64,000 nucleotides of DNA. Source: Cryptomeria japonica (Eukaryota > Streptophyta > Pinopsida > Cupressales > Cupressaceae). Location of the stretch: contig NC_081406.1 of assembly GCF_030272615.1 (NCBI RefSeq), positions 211,952,997 to 212,016,996 on the forward strand, read 5' to 3'. The first letter of the stretch is position 1, and each line of letters starts with the position of its first letter. Under the pieces are notes generated by a model. It worked only from the letters and a program-made list of their open reading frames with translations, was not told the origin of the DNA and ran no database searches. Shown here one piece after another: positions 22,684 through 34,869 of the stretch. Made by a program: the position numbers and the translations under genes.

Positions 22684-22860
22684 ATCCTGAAAAAAAATAC
22701 AAAAAAAATGAAAAAATGAAAAAAATGAAAAAAAAGAGAAAAAAGGAAAAGAGCAAAAAAAAAAAAGTAAAGAGAAGAAAAATGCTTCGCCCTCTAGTGA
22801 AAACCTGGCAAATAGGCGCTTTGGGCAAGTACCATGGTGAAAACCTGGCAATCAGGCGCC
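22684..22860 (+). repeat. A-rich tract and GTGAAAACCTGGCAA duplication after pol
   Basis: A purine-rich low-complexity run (22684-22780) is followed by two copies of GTGAAAACCTGGCAA (22798 and 22832), each followed by AGGCGC. The unit is about 34-42 bp, in the 3' untranslated region. Confidence 0.6.
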
Positions 22861-23104
22861 ATGAGTAATGAGATTATTGCTCCGTCATCTATCATGACTT
22901 CTAGATATGCTTTTTCTCGGCCGGTTTATCATGCCTATCTTTGTCTCGACCCAATGTTCTATTCCAAGCTTGTTATTGGTCAACATCACTGTCTTGCCTA
23001 TTCCAGTTTCTTGAACATATGTTTTGGTCCCGGTCTATGTGTCTTTCAAGTGCGCATTGGGTGCCTTCCCCTTGTCATGATCAATCATTGGAGCATAAAC
23101 ATCG

Positions 23105-23400
23105 AATAAAGTACTGAAAAAGTCATAAAAATTGAAAAATGTCCTGAAAAAATTCAAAAAAATCGAATAATGTCCTGAAAAAATTCAAAAAAATCGAATA
23201 ATGTCCTGAAAAAATAAAATCTTCAAAAAAATCGAATAATGTCCTGAAAAAATTCAAAAAAATTGCAAAATGTCCTGAAAAAAAATAAAATCTTCAAAAA
23301 AATCAAATAAAGTCCTGAAAAAAATATCTAAAAAATTGAAAAAATGAAAATCCCTAAATATCAAATAACGTCCTGAAAAAAATGAACGCAAAAACATTTC
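23105..23400 (+). repeat. Element 2 3' tandem repeats (AATGTCCTGAAAAAA core)
   Basis: About eight imperfect units of 30-45 bases with the core AATGTCCTGAAAAAA and A-rich spacers with AATCGAAT. A related array with the same sense-strand core lies near the 3' end of element 3 (complement of about 30009-30145). Confidence 0.8.
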
Positions 23401-24279
23401 AAAACATTAAAATCCAAAAAAACAAGCATTTTGCAATAAATCATCCCTTTGTGAATAAGGCAAAACACTGAGTATACATCCAACAACTCGCAATCAAACG
23501 CTGTGCTTTAAATGAAATCACGCATTAACAGATGAACTTTTTCACTCAAACCAAACATTCAAACTGATCCAAATTGTCATATCAATCGAACGTTACCATC
23601 AAAATCATTTGTCCTTGGCACATTATCATGGGTCTTATACAAGGTGTGGTATACTCGAAACTAGACTGTGTCCTGTCTTAGATGGGGTACCGCATGTCCT
23701 GAAACCCGACAGCATGATCGTCCTATCAACACTTTCAACTTTTGATAATGAAGATCAAGATGTTTGTTTGATTTGTTGGAATTTGTGCATCTTATCTTTT
23801 TATTGATTTATCTTTGGCTTCCGTCATGTTCCTATGTTGCTCGATGATGTCACTGAGTGATTTAGAGTGACCGGGATGGATCATGGTCCCTTTTCTTTTT
23901 TGTGATTGTTGATTGTCTGTGATGTGTCTGTCTTTTGCAAAAAGGGGTTGCATTTCATCTCTGGCCTTCAATGCCATGATGCTACGCATCCATTTTGCTA
24001 TATAAAAATAAAGGTTCTCACCTACAAAGTGCATTACTGAAAGCAAGTTTTTCTTCATCTTTAACTATCCTCCATCTCATTTTCTTCTTACTAACATTTC
24101 TTTCGTCAGTCTTGTCAGTTTGTTTGCTCCTATCATATTCTATCATTTTTAGCGATCAATTGGCCTCTTTTCTACATGTTTCCGGCCAATTCCTCGAGGG
24201 GGCATGCATATGTCATTATTATTGTCTGGGGCATTTTCATTATTGTTCTTTGAAACAACACTTAAAATCGCATTGTCTC
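23401..24279 (+). other. Element 2 3' untranslated region
   Basis: No supported gene. ORFs at 23609-23806, 23792-24058 and 23995-24306 are short, conflicting in strand, and lack family features. Confidence 0.5.
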
Positions 24280-24293
24280 AAAGAGGGGCAAAA
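24280..24293 (+). promoter_or_regulatory. Element 2 polypurine tract
   Basis: AAAGAGGGGCAAAA directly precedes the 3' LTR. Element 3 has CAAAGAGGGGCAAA at the same place on its sense strand. Confidence 0.85.
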
Positions 24294-26032
24294 TGTAGAC
24301 ACCTAAATATGGTCAACGCTTGCGAGGTCATACTTTAACATTTGCGCATTGCCTTATTTTAGGTTTTTGCGTCACATTAACATTTCTCCTATGTCACGCA
24401 CTTGGTTTTTATCATTTGCGAACATCGAGTCATTCTTCTACATTCTTCCTTTATCTCGCTCTCGAATTTGGTCTTGTCGACAACACTATCCAGTCATGAT
24501 TTTAATCGATCTTATCCTATTGCATCAATGTGCGTGCTTATTTGTCATCATTTTGGACATCGTCAATCCTAATTAGGGTTTTGTCCTCCTGTCAATCTTG
24601 CGATCGATTTGTCATCAATCGTGGCTCTCTTATCAATCTTATTATCAATCTTATCATTTTGGACATCGTCAATCCTAATTAGGGTTTTGTCCTCCTATCA
24701 ATCTTGTGATTTATTTGTCATCAATCATGGCTCTCTTATCAATCTTATCATTTTGGACATCGTCAATCCTAATTAGGGTTTTGTCCTCTTTTCAATCTTG
24801 TCATCTGGCGATCAGTTTATCAATCTTGTCGTTTTATGATCGATTTGTCATCAATCGTTGTCATGTTTAATTTTGTCATTTAACGATCGATTTGTCATCG
24901 ATCGTGGTCATTTTCAATCTTGTCATTTTGCAATCTATTTGTCATCGATTCTTGTCCCTTTTGTCAATTTTGTCATTTTGCGACCGATTTGTCATCGATC
25001 GTTGTCTGTCTCAATTATGTCAATTTGGATCAATTTGTCATTGTTCCTCGTCAATTGGCACATTTCTCAATCAAATTGTTTATCGCATTGGTCATTTATC
25101 AATTCAAAATCATGACATTAATTATCTTCAATCAAGACCTAATTGTCATTTTTGCATTTCTAATTCATCCTCTAGGGTTTTATGATTTATTCATTTAACC
25201 TAATTTGTCATTTCTTCCTCTAGGATTACTAAATTATTTATTAATCCTAGGTCTTCTCATTACAATTAAATCTTTATTTAATTGGCTAATTATTCTTCCT
25301 CTTGTAAATTAATTAATAAATGACAAATTATTAATTAATTTACCTAATTTCTTCTAGTTCCTAATTTCCTATTTTTCCATCAATTTCTAATTCCTAATTG
25401 TCATCAATTTCAATTTTCTAATTTTATTAATTTCTAATTTCTTTTCCCTCCTATTTCATCTCCTAATTCTATGGGAATGACATTTCAATTTGTCATAATT
25501 TGTCATAATTGACAATCAATCAATTTTGACATAGAATGTGTCATAATTTGTCATCAATTATCAATCAATCAAATTGTGCATGGAAAGTGCATAATTTGTC
25601 ATAATTTGTCATATTGATTTGCAATTTCCATTTGAATTGCATCATGCTAATCTTGTCATTTATCCAATTCTTCTATAAATTGGATGATTTTCTTGAATCA
25701 AATCCTAAATCCCTAATCAAACTATTGAACTTATGTTTCTAGTACTCTTGATCAACAAACCAATATCAATCTTGCTTTCAATTGTGTGTGCACTTGTAGG
25801 TGAGATCCACAAATCCATTTGAAGAGGAAAGAAGAACAATGGAGCCGCATGGAAGAAGCATCCAAATCATCATCTGGTTTGCATGAATATTTGCTTTTGA
25901 ATGCTTTGTTTTTATGTCTCTATTGAGTGTGCTTAGGATTAGATCATTGCAATGTGTGTTTGGGATTGAGCTAATAATGAATAATATGTCCTTTTATATA
26001 TTGCTTTGATGATTCCTAATTCTGATGCTACA
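24294..26032 (+). repeat. Element 2 3' LTR
   Basis: 1739 bp and nearly identical to 10770-12414. It is about 94 bp longer because the CATTTTGGACATCG block occurs three times (about 24549, 24653 and 24747) rather than twice. Most visible base differences from the 5' LTR are C/T or G/A. Confidence 0.92.
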
Positions 26033-26037
26033 GTATC
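26033..26037. repeat. Target-site duplication of element 2 (right, GTATC)
   Basis: It follows GATGCTACA at the 3' LTR end and equals 10765-10769. Confidence 0.9.
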
Positions 26038-26454
26038 ATAAGCATAATAAACATCGCATGATGTATCATCATATATGTAATTGAGCATCATAATTAGCAT
26101 CACATATGTGTCATCATAAACATGTAATCCATCACATATGTATCATAAATCACCATCCATCACATAGCTAATAAACAATCCAAATTCCATAAATAAACCC
26201 AGTTTAAAAAATGACATAAATAGTCACTCTCCCTATCTCCATCGCTTCGGGATGGCATAGTTCTACTATAAGGACCTTCTAGAGGTCATGGAACATGAAT
26301 TAAAAACATTAAAAGGTGCATCATGAATTAATTATGTAATGGCATTATCATTCAAAACATAATGAATTGATTATGTAACCATATAAGTCAAATAAATTTC
26401 CATCAAGAAATCAATATTAAATAGATAATATACTAATTGTATACCTCATACATT
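26038..26454 (-). other. Spacer between CACTA transposase and SET gene
   Basis: AT-rich, with repeated CATATGTATCAT/CATCATAA words that continue from 10660-10769 across the element 2 insertion. On the minus strand, an ATG at 26258 opens a short frame, MPSRSDGDRESDYL, that could be the first exon of the SET gene. No splice site was confirmed. Confidence 0.3.
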
Positions 26455-26489
26455 TCATTCATCATCATGACCATAATGACCATCATGAC

Positions 26490-26545
<56 letters not shown>

Positions 26546-26585
26546 CCACCACCACCACCACCATCATCGTCTTCATCATCATCAT
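26455..26585 (-). pseudogene. CACTA transposase acidic C-terminal tail (end of gene)
   Basis: A GAT/GGT microsatellite that, in the transposase frame, codes runs of Asp with some Gly, then GHDGHYGHDDE and a TGA at 26457-26455. Removing element 3 and one ATCAT joins this frame to the Asp/Gly run at 39274 with no frame change. Other-frame readings (poly-Met, poly-Ile) are artefacts. Confidence 0.6.
26581..26585. repeat. Target-site duplication of element 3 (left, ATCAT)
   Basis: ATCAT precedes the left LTR (TGTGTGTGTGAAAAG at 26586) and recurs at 39274-39278. It lies within an ATC/CAT microsatellite, so the match alone is weak; the reading-frame continuity adds support. Confidence 0.7.
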
Positions 26586-27569
26586 TGTGTGTGTGAAAAG
26601 TGGACCTGTATCTGTATTTGAAATACACAATGCTTCAATTAAGTCATTAGATGCATGGTTAGTAAATCAATAATCAATGAATAATAAACCATTACAAAGC
26701 GACCCATTGCCTTCTAGTAGATGCGAGTATAGATTGTTTTTAGATTGCTAAGTTATCTAGTGACTAGACAACACCTAAATGAAGGATTTTTAAATCTATA
26801 TGAGCTTGAATTTAAGCTAGATGGATGCAAGATTAATCTAACATGATTTATGCAATATATGAATATTTAAACTAAATGATTTAAGCAATATGAAATAACT
26901 AATATACAACATCTCAATGCAAATTCTCAATAAACCTAGAGCAAAAACAACATAATAACAATATATTCTCCAGGATCTTTGAATGAGAGATGAGAGCTTG
27001 AATTTATAGAAAATTCAGAAAGAAACCAATGGTTGAGATCAAATGATGATGAGCGGTCAAGATTTTCCAAGAGGAAGCACAATCCAGGTGAATTGATGTG
27101 ATTGGATGCTTTTCTTAGTTTTAAAGGAAATTGAACTAAAATTAAGATAAAATCAAGAAAAACATAAAATCATTCAATTTTAATATTTAATTATTTTAAT
27201 TGCTTTCTTTGAGATTATTTATCAAATTTTAATTTGTTTTTCAAGATTATCTCCAACTGATTTGTTTTCTCAAATTTTAATTCTTTTTTTAATGATTTGA
27301 TGGCAAATTGATTTATTTAATTAAACATGCTAGGATATTCAATAAAATAAATAGGATAATTGTTTAAAATGATTCATTTGGAATGATCAATTAATTAAAT
27401 AAATATTTAATTAATATTGAGTTATTGATTTGCCATGTGACATTTGATGATTTTAGAAATTAATTAATTGTGTGCTCAAGATTTGATTTAATTTCCTTTG
27501 GTTAGGACCTTGGTGATGTTGCCGAGATTAGGGGCTCATGGTTTAGATGACCATTTTTAGGGTATTACA
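26586..27569 (-). repeat. Element 3 3' LTR (contains the empty site of the solo LTR)
   Basis: 984 bp, TGTGTGTGTGAAAAG...GGGTATTACA. It includes GATTCATTTGGAATGATC near 27391, the uninterrupted version of the site where the right LTR carries the solo LTR at 37421-39081. Confidence 0.9.
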
Positions 27570-27583
27570 TTTGCCCCTCTTTG
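27570..27583 (-). promoter_or_regulatory. Element 3 polypurine tract
   Basis: The complement reads CAAAGAGGGGCAAA directly upstream (in sense) of the 3' LTR. It is essentially the same as the tract of element 2. Confidence 0.8.
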
Positions 27584-27619
27584 AATTAATGTGCAAGCAG
27601 CGCATTGGTTCAAAGAATA

Positions 27620-28150
27620 GTTGATGTCCTAGAGATACCAGTTCTAAACTTGATTGATCATGAACCAGATGAAGAGTGAGGTATTCAGTTTGCTTTAAAG
27701 CGATGAAGCTGAACAAAGTTTATTAAAGCGAGACCGATCCCGAACTTGATTGAACTAGGACCGATGAAGAGAAAAGATACCAAACTTGAACTTGAACTTG
27801 ATTGATCAAGAAGCGGATCTTACTAGTATAGAACTTGATTGAACTAGACTTAGTGAGCAAAGAGAAAATCAATCTTGAACTTGATTGATCAAGATACAAT
27901 GAGCAAAGATAAACTGTCCAGCTTGATTCAATGCGATGGAACTGAACACCTACTTAGATTGAGCATGTGATCAAAGATACTCTTTAAACCCTTGATTGAG
28001 TTTTAAACAAATAATCAGCTTTGATGAAAAGTGATGAAACTGATTAACATTAAGAGACTGATTCAGATGAAGACAAATATCAGCTTGATATGAAGCGATG
28101 AAACTGATATGCCCCTAGAGATTTATTTGATGAAGCTTAGCTTCTCGACT
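27620..28150 (-). repeat. Imperfect repeats with GAACTTGATTGA / GCGATGAAACTGA words
   Basis: A 0.5-kb quasi-repetitive stretch in the 3' part of element 3. The plus-strand words GAACTTGATTGATCAAG, GAACTTGATTGAACTAG and GCGATGAAACTGAT recur every 30-70 bases. No open frame is preserved. Confidence 0.55.
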
Positions 28151-30008
28151 TCTAACGAAGATTTTTGAAAGAAATTCTCAACTTTGAGGTCATGAGTATG
28201 CCCCCTCAGGAGCAATCGAAAGATAGAGAGGGTTGCGTAGTGATTTTAGGCAATTTTTTGAGCAATAATAAGTTATTTGAGCACAAAGATTAATGTTGAT
28301 GATTAAAATTAGAGTTAATGTGAGAATTAAATTGAGATTTAGCATTGATTAACAAGAAATTGAGTGAAAATTGAAGAAGAGAATGAGTAATTGATGAAAG
28401 TGCCAAGTGGTCAAGTTGTGAAATTTCGATTAGAGAATTGACATCAGATTTTGATTTTGATCCCAAAAATGGACTCAAGACAACCGATTTATGAGCTCTT
28501 GATTTGATTTCATCGTACTTGTGTTGATTGATTATGAGATGTCTTTCTATATGCTTTATTCTATATGTATGCATATATTTTCAGTATGGATGTATGTAAT
28601 GCAGATGAATATGGATGTTTGTTATTTTGTTTCTTTTTCATATGCAAATAAATGATGAAAATGAGTAATGAGTAATGCAAATGTTTATTTTTATTCATGC
28701 AATAATATGAATACAAATAAATGTATGAATCTATATAAAATGCTTATGTATGCATCTAACATCTCAATACACAAGTACTCAGTCAGAGAAATGATGAAAA
28801 AGAGAGACCACTTAGCTTAGAAATGATGATACTTCAAACTCTCATTTAGAAGATAAAGAGATTATTGTTATCATGCAAAAATCACTCAAAATGCACAAAA
28901 TGCAAAATGAGATGCAACCTACACCTAGTCACTGAATTTGAAATGCTTAAGTTTCATCACTGAGCATTAACAAACACAACAAATAGATTAGAGTTCCTTT
29001 CTTTTCATGTGCAATATTATCTTATCCACAATGACCCTTTTTTTGTTCATATCTTGGGACAGATTATGCATGGACCCAAATTGCACAATAAAGAAATTCT
29101 CTCAAAACAAACAAATAAATGATGTTGACCTCCCTGTAGCATACACATAAGTGGAGTCAAGGTATGTGTGGTGATTTCACCTTGATGTGAAAGCACTTAT
29201 CACAAACACCCAGCTGATTAAATGTTTCCAGATCATCAGAATCATTCCTACAAGAAGAAAACAAAGAAAATATTATGCCCCCAATCCTTGCTCCTCTTAG
29301 TCAAGATAGACTTTCTTGAGTTACTCAGAGGGAATAATAAGTGAAATCCAATGTAAAAGATAGCACACAAAGAAAATTTCATGCATATCTCAAATAATTT
29401 AGTGATTGTTTTTAGTACTCTTGTTTTGCTTGTTTACTCAGTGATAAAACTCTTCAGTAGTTAAGAGACAGGTGATCGAATCAAAGTGGATGACTGGGTA
29501 TCACTGATGGAAAGATGAATTGGTTGATACTCCTTAGGACATGTAAATTGCTCAGTCGATTACCCTAAGACTAGGACATTGATTGGTTACAAGTCACGAG
29601 GGTCCCAAAAAAACCAGGATGCCACGAAAGTGACTAAAAGATATGTACAAGCTAAAGAAAAGATGCAACACTTCAGTACAAGAGATAAGACTAACTTGGA
29701 CAAAATCCAGCAGCCATACCGATCTATGTCATTGTTTTGATTTGTGTGATCAATGATAGGAATGTCTAGTTTCAAAGAGTAAGTACCTCGTATAAGACCG
29801 ATCTGTCTGGTTTCGAGTGTACCTTTTATTGTAGAAGACATGATGTTGATGTTTGATAGAGTTTGATAGATTGATTAACAAGACATGTGATATGTTTGAT
29901 TGCTGACCTTGAGAGTTTGTCTATGGTTGATTTGATTTAAAGGATAGTCTATGCTTTCTTGCTTTAATTTTATCAGTTTTTTTTTTTTTTGAGTTTTTTT
30001 TTTTGTTT
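28151..30008. other. Element 3 internal non-coding region
   Basis: AT-rich with scattered short ORFs (28290-28574 and 29587-29841, both minus) that show no domain or repeat pattern. I see no gene. Confidence 0.4.
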
Positions 30009-30145
30009 TAGGATTTTGTTCAGGACATTTTATGATTTTTAGGAGTTTGTTCAGGACATTTTATGATTTTTAGGAGTTTGTTCAAGACATTTTATGATTT
30101 TTATGATTTTGTTCAGGACATTTTATGATTTTTTTTTAGGATTTT
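30009..30145 (-). repeat. Element 3 3' tandem repeats (TTCAGGACATTTTATGATTTTT)
   Basis: Four to five units of about 33-36 bases on the plus strand, with core GTTCAGGACATTTTATGA. On the sense strand this gives AAATGTCCTGAAC, matching the 3' array of element 2 in both core and position relative to the 3' LTR. Confidence 0.8.
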
Positions 30146-31341
30146 CTCAGTTATGCTCCTAGTATGCAGACCTATATGACATGATGATCTGCAGAATGCA
30201 TGTGGATACAATGAATTTTTTATATGACCTATGTTAATACAATATGCACGATGAAGCTGCATTTCCTATTTGAACAAGGATGACCGCGTTCTTTTACCAC
30301 TTTGTAATACACGAATTGAATTGGAGGTACAAAACATTTCATAGATAAGTGGTCAATCGATCCTTAAGGTCCCTTGGAACATCCAAATTAACACACTTTA
30401 TGACTAGAATTTACAAATGGAGACACATAAAACTTCCCCATTGGTTCTTGAAACTTTGATCTTCTTTTTCCCATGTGAGTGTAGATGAGTTAATTCCTTC
30501 TCTTATGTTCACTAAAGATCCTTAGCATCCTATATGACTAGCTATGTGGATTATTCTAACTTCAAAAGCATCCCAAATAGAGCCTTGCTGCCAGCAAGCT
30601 TTTAGAGCTCCGATGAGGTTATAGACTATAATTTCTCAAATATTGCTCCATTGTCAGTAGGCGTTCATAACCCTAATGGATTTACTCACATGTTCCCATA
30701 GTCAAGCTTTTTGTCGCACTTTTATGCGTGATATCTCAATTATATATAATTTCTCTTTTTCCTTGAGATGAATATTTGGCATAACACTTTTCTTTTTTTA
30801 TTTTCTTGCCTTGACTTGTAAGTAATGAAACTTATTTAGGTGTGACAATTACATTAGCGCTGAAGTAGAATGTTAGATTTTTCACTAGTCATATGATCAA
30901 CTAGGTGTCTAGAATGAATTAGAGATTTTATTAATGTGTTTGAGAAATAGAAATTGATAGATTTTGGGCTAGCAAGTCTCAAATAGTGAAATCACCACAC
31001 AACCATAAGTAAAGCGTCATCACAATGTAATGTTGAAAATGAATGACCTTATGACCTCAAGGACTTCATGTCTGAATATCTAAGAAAGGAGACCACCCTT
31101 GTTTCTCTTGAATGCAAATAAATGATAAACTTGGACAATTGCCTTGTTTGATTAATGCTGCTATATGCAAATGCAGGAATTTTGTGAATACGATGCATTT
31201 AAAAAAGAAACTATATGTGATGTAGTGCTTTTAAGAAAATGATATGCAGTGCAGGAAGCAAAACTAAAACTAACCCAAACCTTAGATATATATCATTTAA
31301 GGTGCATGTTGTTCATAGGGTTAGGGAGTTTTGTGTAGGTA
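30146..31341. other. Element 3 internal non-coding region, second part
   Basis: No supported gene or repeat; AT-rich sequence up to the nested copia solo LTR. Confidence 0.35.
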
Positions 31342-31346
31342 ATTCA

Positions 31347-32384
31347 TATTACGTCCCGGAGACAACTGAGAGGGGGGGTGAATCAGTTGTCCAATAAATT
31401 CAAACCAAAAACAACTTAACCAAAACTGAATTCTTAATACTGGTAAACCAAACTTTATGCCAGTAGATAGTTTATCAGTTAATTGAAGTACTGGTAAAGA
31501 TTAATGCATGAAACAGAAAGACAATAACATCCACAACACATAACACCAATATTTGTACGTGGAAACCCTGTAAGGGGAAAAACCACGGTGGGAAACCTTA
31601 CCCACAATCAGATGATACTACTGTAGATAGCATGTGTGTACAATAAGGGGTCTGCACATGCAGAAAGGCCAAGAGCCTAGAGCTCACTGCTCAATCACAA
31701 ATGGGAGTCACACTGACTACAATTGGATGATTAAATCCAATCATAATGTATTGCTCAAAATAGCATCTTCATATGCTAGATTCAGTACCAGTTTAGCTCT
31801 GATATGCCTTCTTCAAACCTTCCTTCAATCTTGAATGATGTTTGTGTGTATAGCTCTTCTTATATTCACATATGCCTTATTACAATATCTTACGTTGCAT
31901 ATATCAATCTCACAAATGAGATCTTACATTTATACCATAACCTAAGACCAATTGAGTAGGTCGGCTCACTAAAAGATATTACAATTAATTACAAAAATAG
32001 ATGAAACAATATCTGATGCATGATGTCAGCTCAATGCATTTACAGTAATAAAAAATCATCTCCATGATATGTCATGCAGATTTGGAATAGATATGCTTTC
32101 CGGTGTATGTCCTGGACCTATTTGTCGGTAACAGCAAATATGAAAACTCGAATATACCAATGAACAAATTACAAAGAAAAAGTGTCCAAATGATGTCTTC
32201 AACATAACCAAATAGTCTCCAAGTGATTTGAAGTGCTGATGAACCAAATATCGGTGACTGTGCATAAGTCACTTGCTTATCGGTGAACAATATAGCCAAA
32301 TCTCCAAGTGCTGATAAGTTGACAAGTGTTGATAAGTGTTGACATCAATGACAAAACCATATCAACATATCCAAAATACCAACA
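31347..32384 (-). mobile_element. Solo copia-type LTR nested in element 3
   Basis: 1038 bp, closely matching the reverse complement of the LTR at 43809-44857 (shared features include GGGGGGGTGAATCAGTTG, AAAACCACGGTGGGAAACC and ATACCAACA). No internal sequence accompanies it. The flanking pentamers ATTCA (31342-31346) and GTTCA (32385-32389) differ by one base and are a plausible eroded target-site duplication. The LTR start is TA instead of TG. It is best read as the product of recombination between two LTRs. Confidence 0.8.
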
Positions 32385-33414
32385 GTTCATTGGTCTAGCA
32401 TAAAGATGTCTTTCCAAGGACTTAGCTAAGTGTGCATGTCTAGCATCTCCAATGTTGATTTCCTTAGTTTTGGATTTGGTGATGAAACTAGGGTAAAGTC
32501 TTATGCAAAGGATCGGATAAGGGGGATGGAAGGGTGAAAAAGAGGTGTTGGATAATGGATGGGATGTTGGAAGAATTGTGTATGGCTAGATGGAAATTTT
32601 GGAAAGATCAACATTGGCACACATCTTGAGGGATGGTGGACATATGGAAGAGAAGTGAATCTCAGGATTTTGAGATTTGGATGGACGAAAGGTTACAGAT
32701 TTTGGGGCATAAGAACCCAAAATGGATGAAGGAGATGATGGAGGAATAGACTCAGAAGGTTTGGATGGAGGAAAAACAATTTTGGATGCCAATTTTGATT
32801 TTTCTTTAGACTGTTGTGCTTCAAGCAGCCGCTTAGGGATCTACATGGTTTTTTATTTTTCATGCTTTTGTAGTTCCTTAGAGTGTATTTCTTGTACAAG
32901 TTCCTTAGGAACCCATATAAATTTTGACTTTTCTTCTTTCTTTGTCGGCCTTTGTGACATTTTTTATTTTTATTTTTCTTTTTGGATCATATTTTTTCTT
33001 TGTTTTGACATGTTGATTAGATGGGACATGTTGATCCTTGAATATATGTGGATTACTTGACTTATGGCTTTTATGCTTGGCATCCAAATTGCTTGGAGAA
33101 GGAAAAGAATGTATGAATGGATAGGAATGATATGGAGGTATTTTATATGGATGGAAGGTACTCGAAGATGTATGCCTTTGTTGATCCTGTATAAGGGATG
33201 GAGGGATATAGGGACCTAGAATGGATGGAAGCAATGATGGGGAAAGTGTATATTTGGATTTAACTGGAGAAATGTAGGATTTATGAGAGATACCAATATC
33301 TTGAGAAATGTCCCTGAGGCCATGACCTTTAACATTTTCTTTAATATGTAGGGGTTCTTTCTTGTGAGGATTTACCCCTTTGCCTTTATAAATATTTTGA
33401 CTTGTAGGATACAC
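32385..33414 (-). pseudogene. Element 3 distal low-complexity ORF remnants
   Basis: Minus-strand open pieces (33414-32905, 32899-32693 and 32792-32586) in different frames follow the Ser/Pro-rich ORF. They are rich in Ser, Pro, Lys and His (for example PPSKPSESIPPSSPSS). They probably represent one longer ORF broken by indels. No recognised domain. Confidence 0.4.
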
Positions 33415-33944
33415 TTTGCTTTGGAAAGAAGCACAATTCCATTATTAGATGGAGGTGGAATGTAGGGAATTATAGGATCATGAGAGGGATTTGTAGGCAT
33501 GATGGATCCTTGAGGTGAATATGGAGGATTATGACAACAAGATGAAGGGATACTTTGATCTTGACATGGAAGAGGACCATTGGATAGAGTAGGAAGGGTG
33601 TTTGACTCTTCATTTTGAATAGGACCATTTGAAAAGGTGGAAGAGGCATCATGATCTTGCTTAGGAAGTGGATTAGGAATGAGATTTGGAAGGATGCTTT
33701 GCTCTTGATATGGAAGGAGTTCATCTTGGAAGAAATGGAAAGGTATAAAGGGATCATCATGGGATTCTAGGGAGGTGGGATATTTTTCAATCATTAGATG
33801 GGATTGAGGAGTTTTGGTGTCTTGATCTTGATTTATGATAGTACTTGTTTCTTCATTCTTTAAATTATCTTCTTGACATGAAGCCATTTCTAAGGAAGAG
33901 GTAGTGTTTTTGATATGCATGGAGGATTCTTGGAAGGTGTTCAT
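33372..33944 (-). pseudogene. Element 3 Ser/Pro/Gln-rich ORF
   Basis: 190 residues in the same frame as the gag fragment upstream, separated by a TAA near 33969. It contains internal repeats with the themes LPCQDQSIPSS and FSNGPIQNEES / LSNGPLPCQDQS. It probably formed one polypeptide with 34682-33969. Function unknown. Like the first ORF of element 1, it is long, disordered-looking and occupies the place of pol in a non-autonomous element. Confidence 0.45.
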
Positions 33945-33968
33945 ATTTTGGTATGATGGGGAAGCATT

Positions 33969-34682
33969 TTAAGTGGGACTCTTTGGAGTGGGTACATTTG
34001 GAATTGGAGTGCATGATAGCATAGCATCTGGGATTTTTAAATCTTTATAGGAACTTGTATCAATATTGGCATTAACTTGGATTTCCATAGGAGATAGCCC
34101 TTGAAGGTAAACATGAGAAGTTTCATTGTTTGAAGGAGATGGTATGGATTGTTGCTGAGAAGTTTTACGAGATGGAGGCATTATGGAAGAGATAGAGGCT
34201 ACATGTAAGCCATTGATAGACACAGGTTCATAATTTTGATCAGACTTGGAAATAGTTCCTTCTTTTTCTTTAGGTGAGTCATTAGGATCTTCAATTTCAA
34301 TGACATCATTATCAATGAGATCTTGAATCTTATGTTTTAATTCTATAAAATGTGAAGTCTTATGTTTATTTTGTCTATGATATGCACAATACTTACTCAA
34401 AATTTCACATTCCCATGTAGTCTTTTTAGGCAATATGATAAGATTGTGCTTAAGAAGCTCTTCCAAAGTCGACTCAATAGATTTCCCCAAAGGTATAAAC
34501 TGTCTATCTAGAGGATATTTGGAGGAAATGTCTTTATGTTTTGGTGAAGGTTTCTTGTGAGCTTGTTTGAGATTTTGATTTTGATTGTCAATTATTTCTT
34601 GTTCCATCTTATGTAATTGTTCTAGCATTTCTTGAAGTCTAGTGTTCTTAATATCATGAATTTTCATCTCAAGAGGGGTCAT
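33969..34682 (-). pseudogene. Element 3 gag C-terminal fragment
   Basis: 237 residues. The N-terminal part has a coiled-coil-like Leu/Gln/Glu-rich stretch (LQEMLEQLHKMEQEI). It is followed by RQFIPLGKSIESTLEELL and a Cys/His motif, YCAYHRQNKHKTSHFIELK, with IQDLIDNDVIEI after it. The order and wording parallel the region after the gag TAG of element 2 (RQFMPLGEPIQ, YCEYHQSKGHKT, IQDLLEQGVIEV). The gag core itself is missing. This suggests descent from an element-2-like gag by internal deletion. It might still bind RNA in trans (inference). An upstream piece (34861-34679) is in another frame. Confidence 0.65.
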
Positions 34683-34869
34683 TGAATATTTTTGTTGGGC
34701 TTGAATGTCATATATTTCTTTCTTGAGATCTTAAATTTGTTGGGCCAAGGTAGCCATGGGATTCTTACTTTTATCAGAATTTTTAGAAGAGATTTTGGTT
34801 TGAATAGACATTTACAATCGACGGGACTGAGAACTAGATGTGTTACAAAAGTCAAGATCAAATTGTAGC

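Larger units (their letters stand above)
10770..26032 (+). mobile_element. Element 2: Tat-type Ty3/gypsy retrotransposon with dual RNase H
   Basis: 15.3 kb, flanked by GTATC, with LTRs at 10770-12414 and 24294-26032. It has a tRNA-Trp primer site (12420-12437) and a purine tract abutting the 3' LTR. The gene order is gag, protease, G-patch-like segment, reverse transcriptase, RNase H, second RNase H, integrase. RT before integrase defines Ty3/gypsy. A second, archaeal-like RNase H is known from the Tat/Ogre branch. The LTRs are very similar, implying a fairly recent insertion. The coding region nevertheless has in-frame stops at about 15731, 15857, 16091, 16958, 18350, 18600 and 22336, and a frame change near 19200, so this copy is not autonomous now. 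Confidence 0.93.

Noticed and set aside
23105-23400. Regular short repeats that could suggest a CRISPR array
   Set aside because: Spacers are A-rich and not unique, and the array lies inside a plant retrotransposon 3' region.
26433-26673. ORFs coding poly-Met or poly-Ile across the CAT repeat
   Set aside because: They are other-frame readings of the microsatellite; only the Asp/Gly frame joins the transposase.
32722-33060. Plus-strand hydrophobic ORF in element 3
   Set aside because: It is the shadow of the Ser/Pro-rich minus-strand ORF remnants.
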